DNA from: Larimichthys crocea
Taxonomy: Eukaryota; Chordata; Actinopteri; Sciaenidae
Direction of reading: 5' to 3'
NCBI RefSeq assembly: GCF_000972845.2
Contig: NC_040027.1
Location: 11,895,760-11,959,759, forward strand
Length of the DNA stretch: 64,000 nucleotides
Position 1 is the first letter of the stretch. Every line of letters starts with the position of its first letter. Below are positions 63,641-64,000 of this stretch, piece by piece. The translations under genes were made by a program, and so were the position numbers. The notes beneath the pieces were generated by a model, which worked only from the letters and a program-made list of their open reading frames with translations, had not been told where the DNA came from and did not search any database.

Positions 63641-64000
63641 ACAAATCATCTGACATCTGAGGATGGTAGGGGTCATAATCACTGTTTTGGTCTAAATAAG
63701 TTTCCTTAATACTTCAAAATAAAGCCTGTTTGTTGTATCTACACTCTAAAATCCCGCTCTAAAAGCCACAAAGGCAACTTCAAATAAACAGCATAGGAAG
63801 TGTTATTTATGTTATATTGCTTGTATTAGTCTAGTCTTATGTTTGTTTACCTCTGTGTGTTACTGCACCACCAATCACTCACACCCCAAATCACAAAAAG
63901 CACAAACAGTTGCATTTATTTGAGTGCGCAGACAAGGTTGTTAGTTGTTCAGTGGAGAAAAGAAACAGTCAACAAATTGTCTTTACCATGCTTCAACAGC

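Overview
This window is nuclear DNA from a ray-finned (teleost) fish. Protein-coding genes are split into short exons with GT/AG introns, dinucleotide microsatellites are abundant, and the interspersed repeats are of fish type. The deduced proteins match vertebrate families along their whole length. There is no bacterial, plasmid or phage content. Three runs of exactly 10 N (3764-3773, 15339-15348, 62857-62866) mark scaffold joins of unknown size.

Layout, left to right. 1-3763 is an indel-rich second copy of pcsk9 exons 1-5 that stops at the first gap. 3774-7395 holds no gene but carries a nested transposon with a 28S rRNA fragment inside it. pcsk9 (minus, 13165-7610, 12 exons, 670 aa) is intact. 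A second duplicated block lies at 15349-16885, next to the second gap. bsnd (barttin, minus) has a clear first exon at 18711-18535. Two barttin/TMEM61-like two-exon membrane-protein genes follow, both minus: 22631-19868 and 29128-27351. dhcr24 (plus, 31901-39452, 9 exons, 517 aa), tmem205 (plus, coding 44155-45874, 188 aa), slc35d1 (minus, 54982-49509, 12 exons, 323 aa), aqp12 (plus, 59304-60661, 279 aa) and rpp21 (minus, 62614-61062, 157 aa) complete the set. The coding exons of pcsk9, dhcr24, tmem205, slc35d1, aqp12 and rpp21, and of the two small barttin-like genes, join in phase with no internal stop.

The order pcsk9 - bsnd - tmem61-like - dhcr24 is the same as on human chromosome 1p32, so this is an old conserved block. 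It pairs a regulator of LDL-receptor turnover (PCSK9) with the last-step cholesterol reductase (DHCR24). Both genes have SREBP-type sites upstream here. Between them lies a run of three small two-membrane-span proteins, barttin plus two relatives that carry PPxY motifs. The right-hand genes (tmem205, slc35d1, aqp12, rpp21) are unrelated in function and lie on other chromosomes or arms in human.

I found no undescribed multi-gene system. The items most worth a second look are the 28S-carrying hAT element nested inside a TTAA-flanked MITE, the tandem barttin-like genes, the NPS/NPS pore motifs of the aquaporin-12, the SRE-like site upstream of pcsk9, and the evidence that two blocks are false duplications from assembly.
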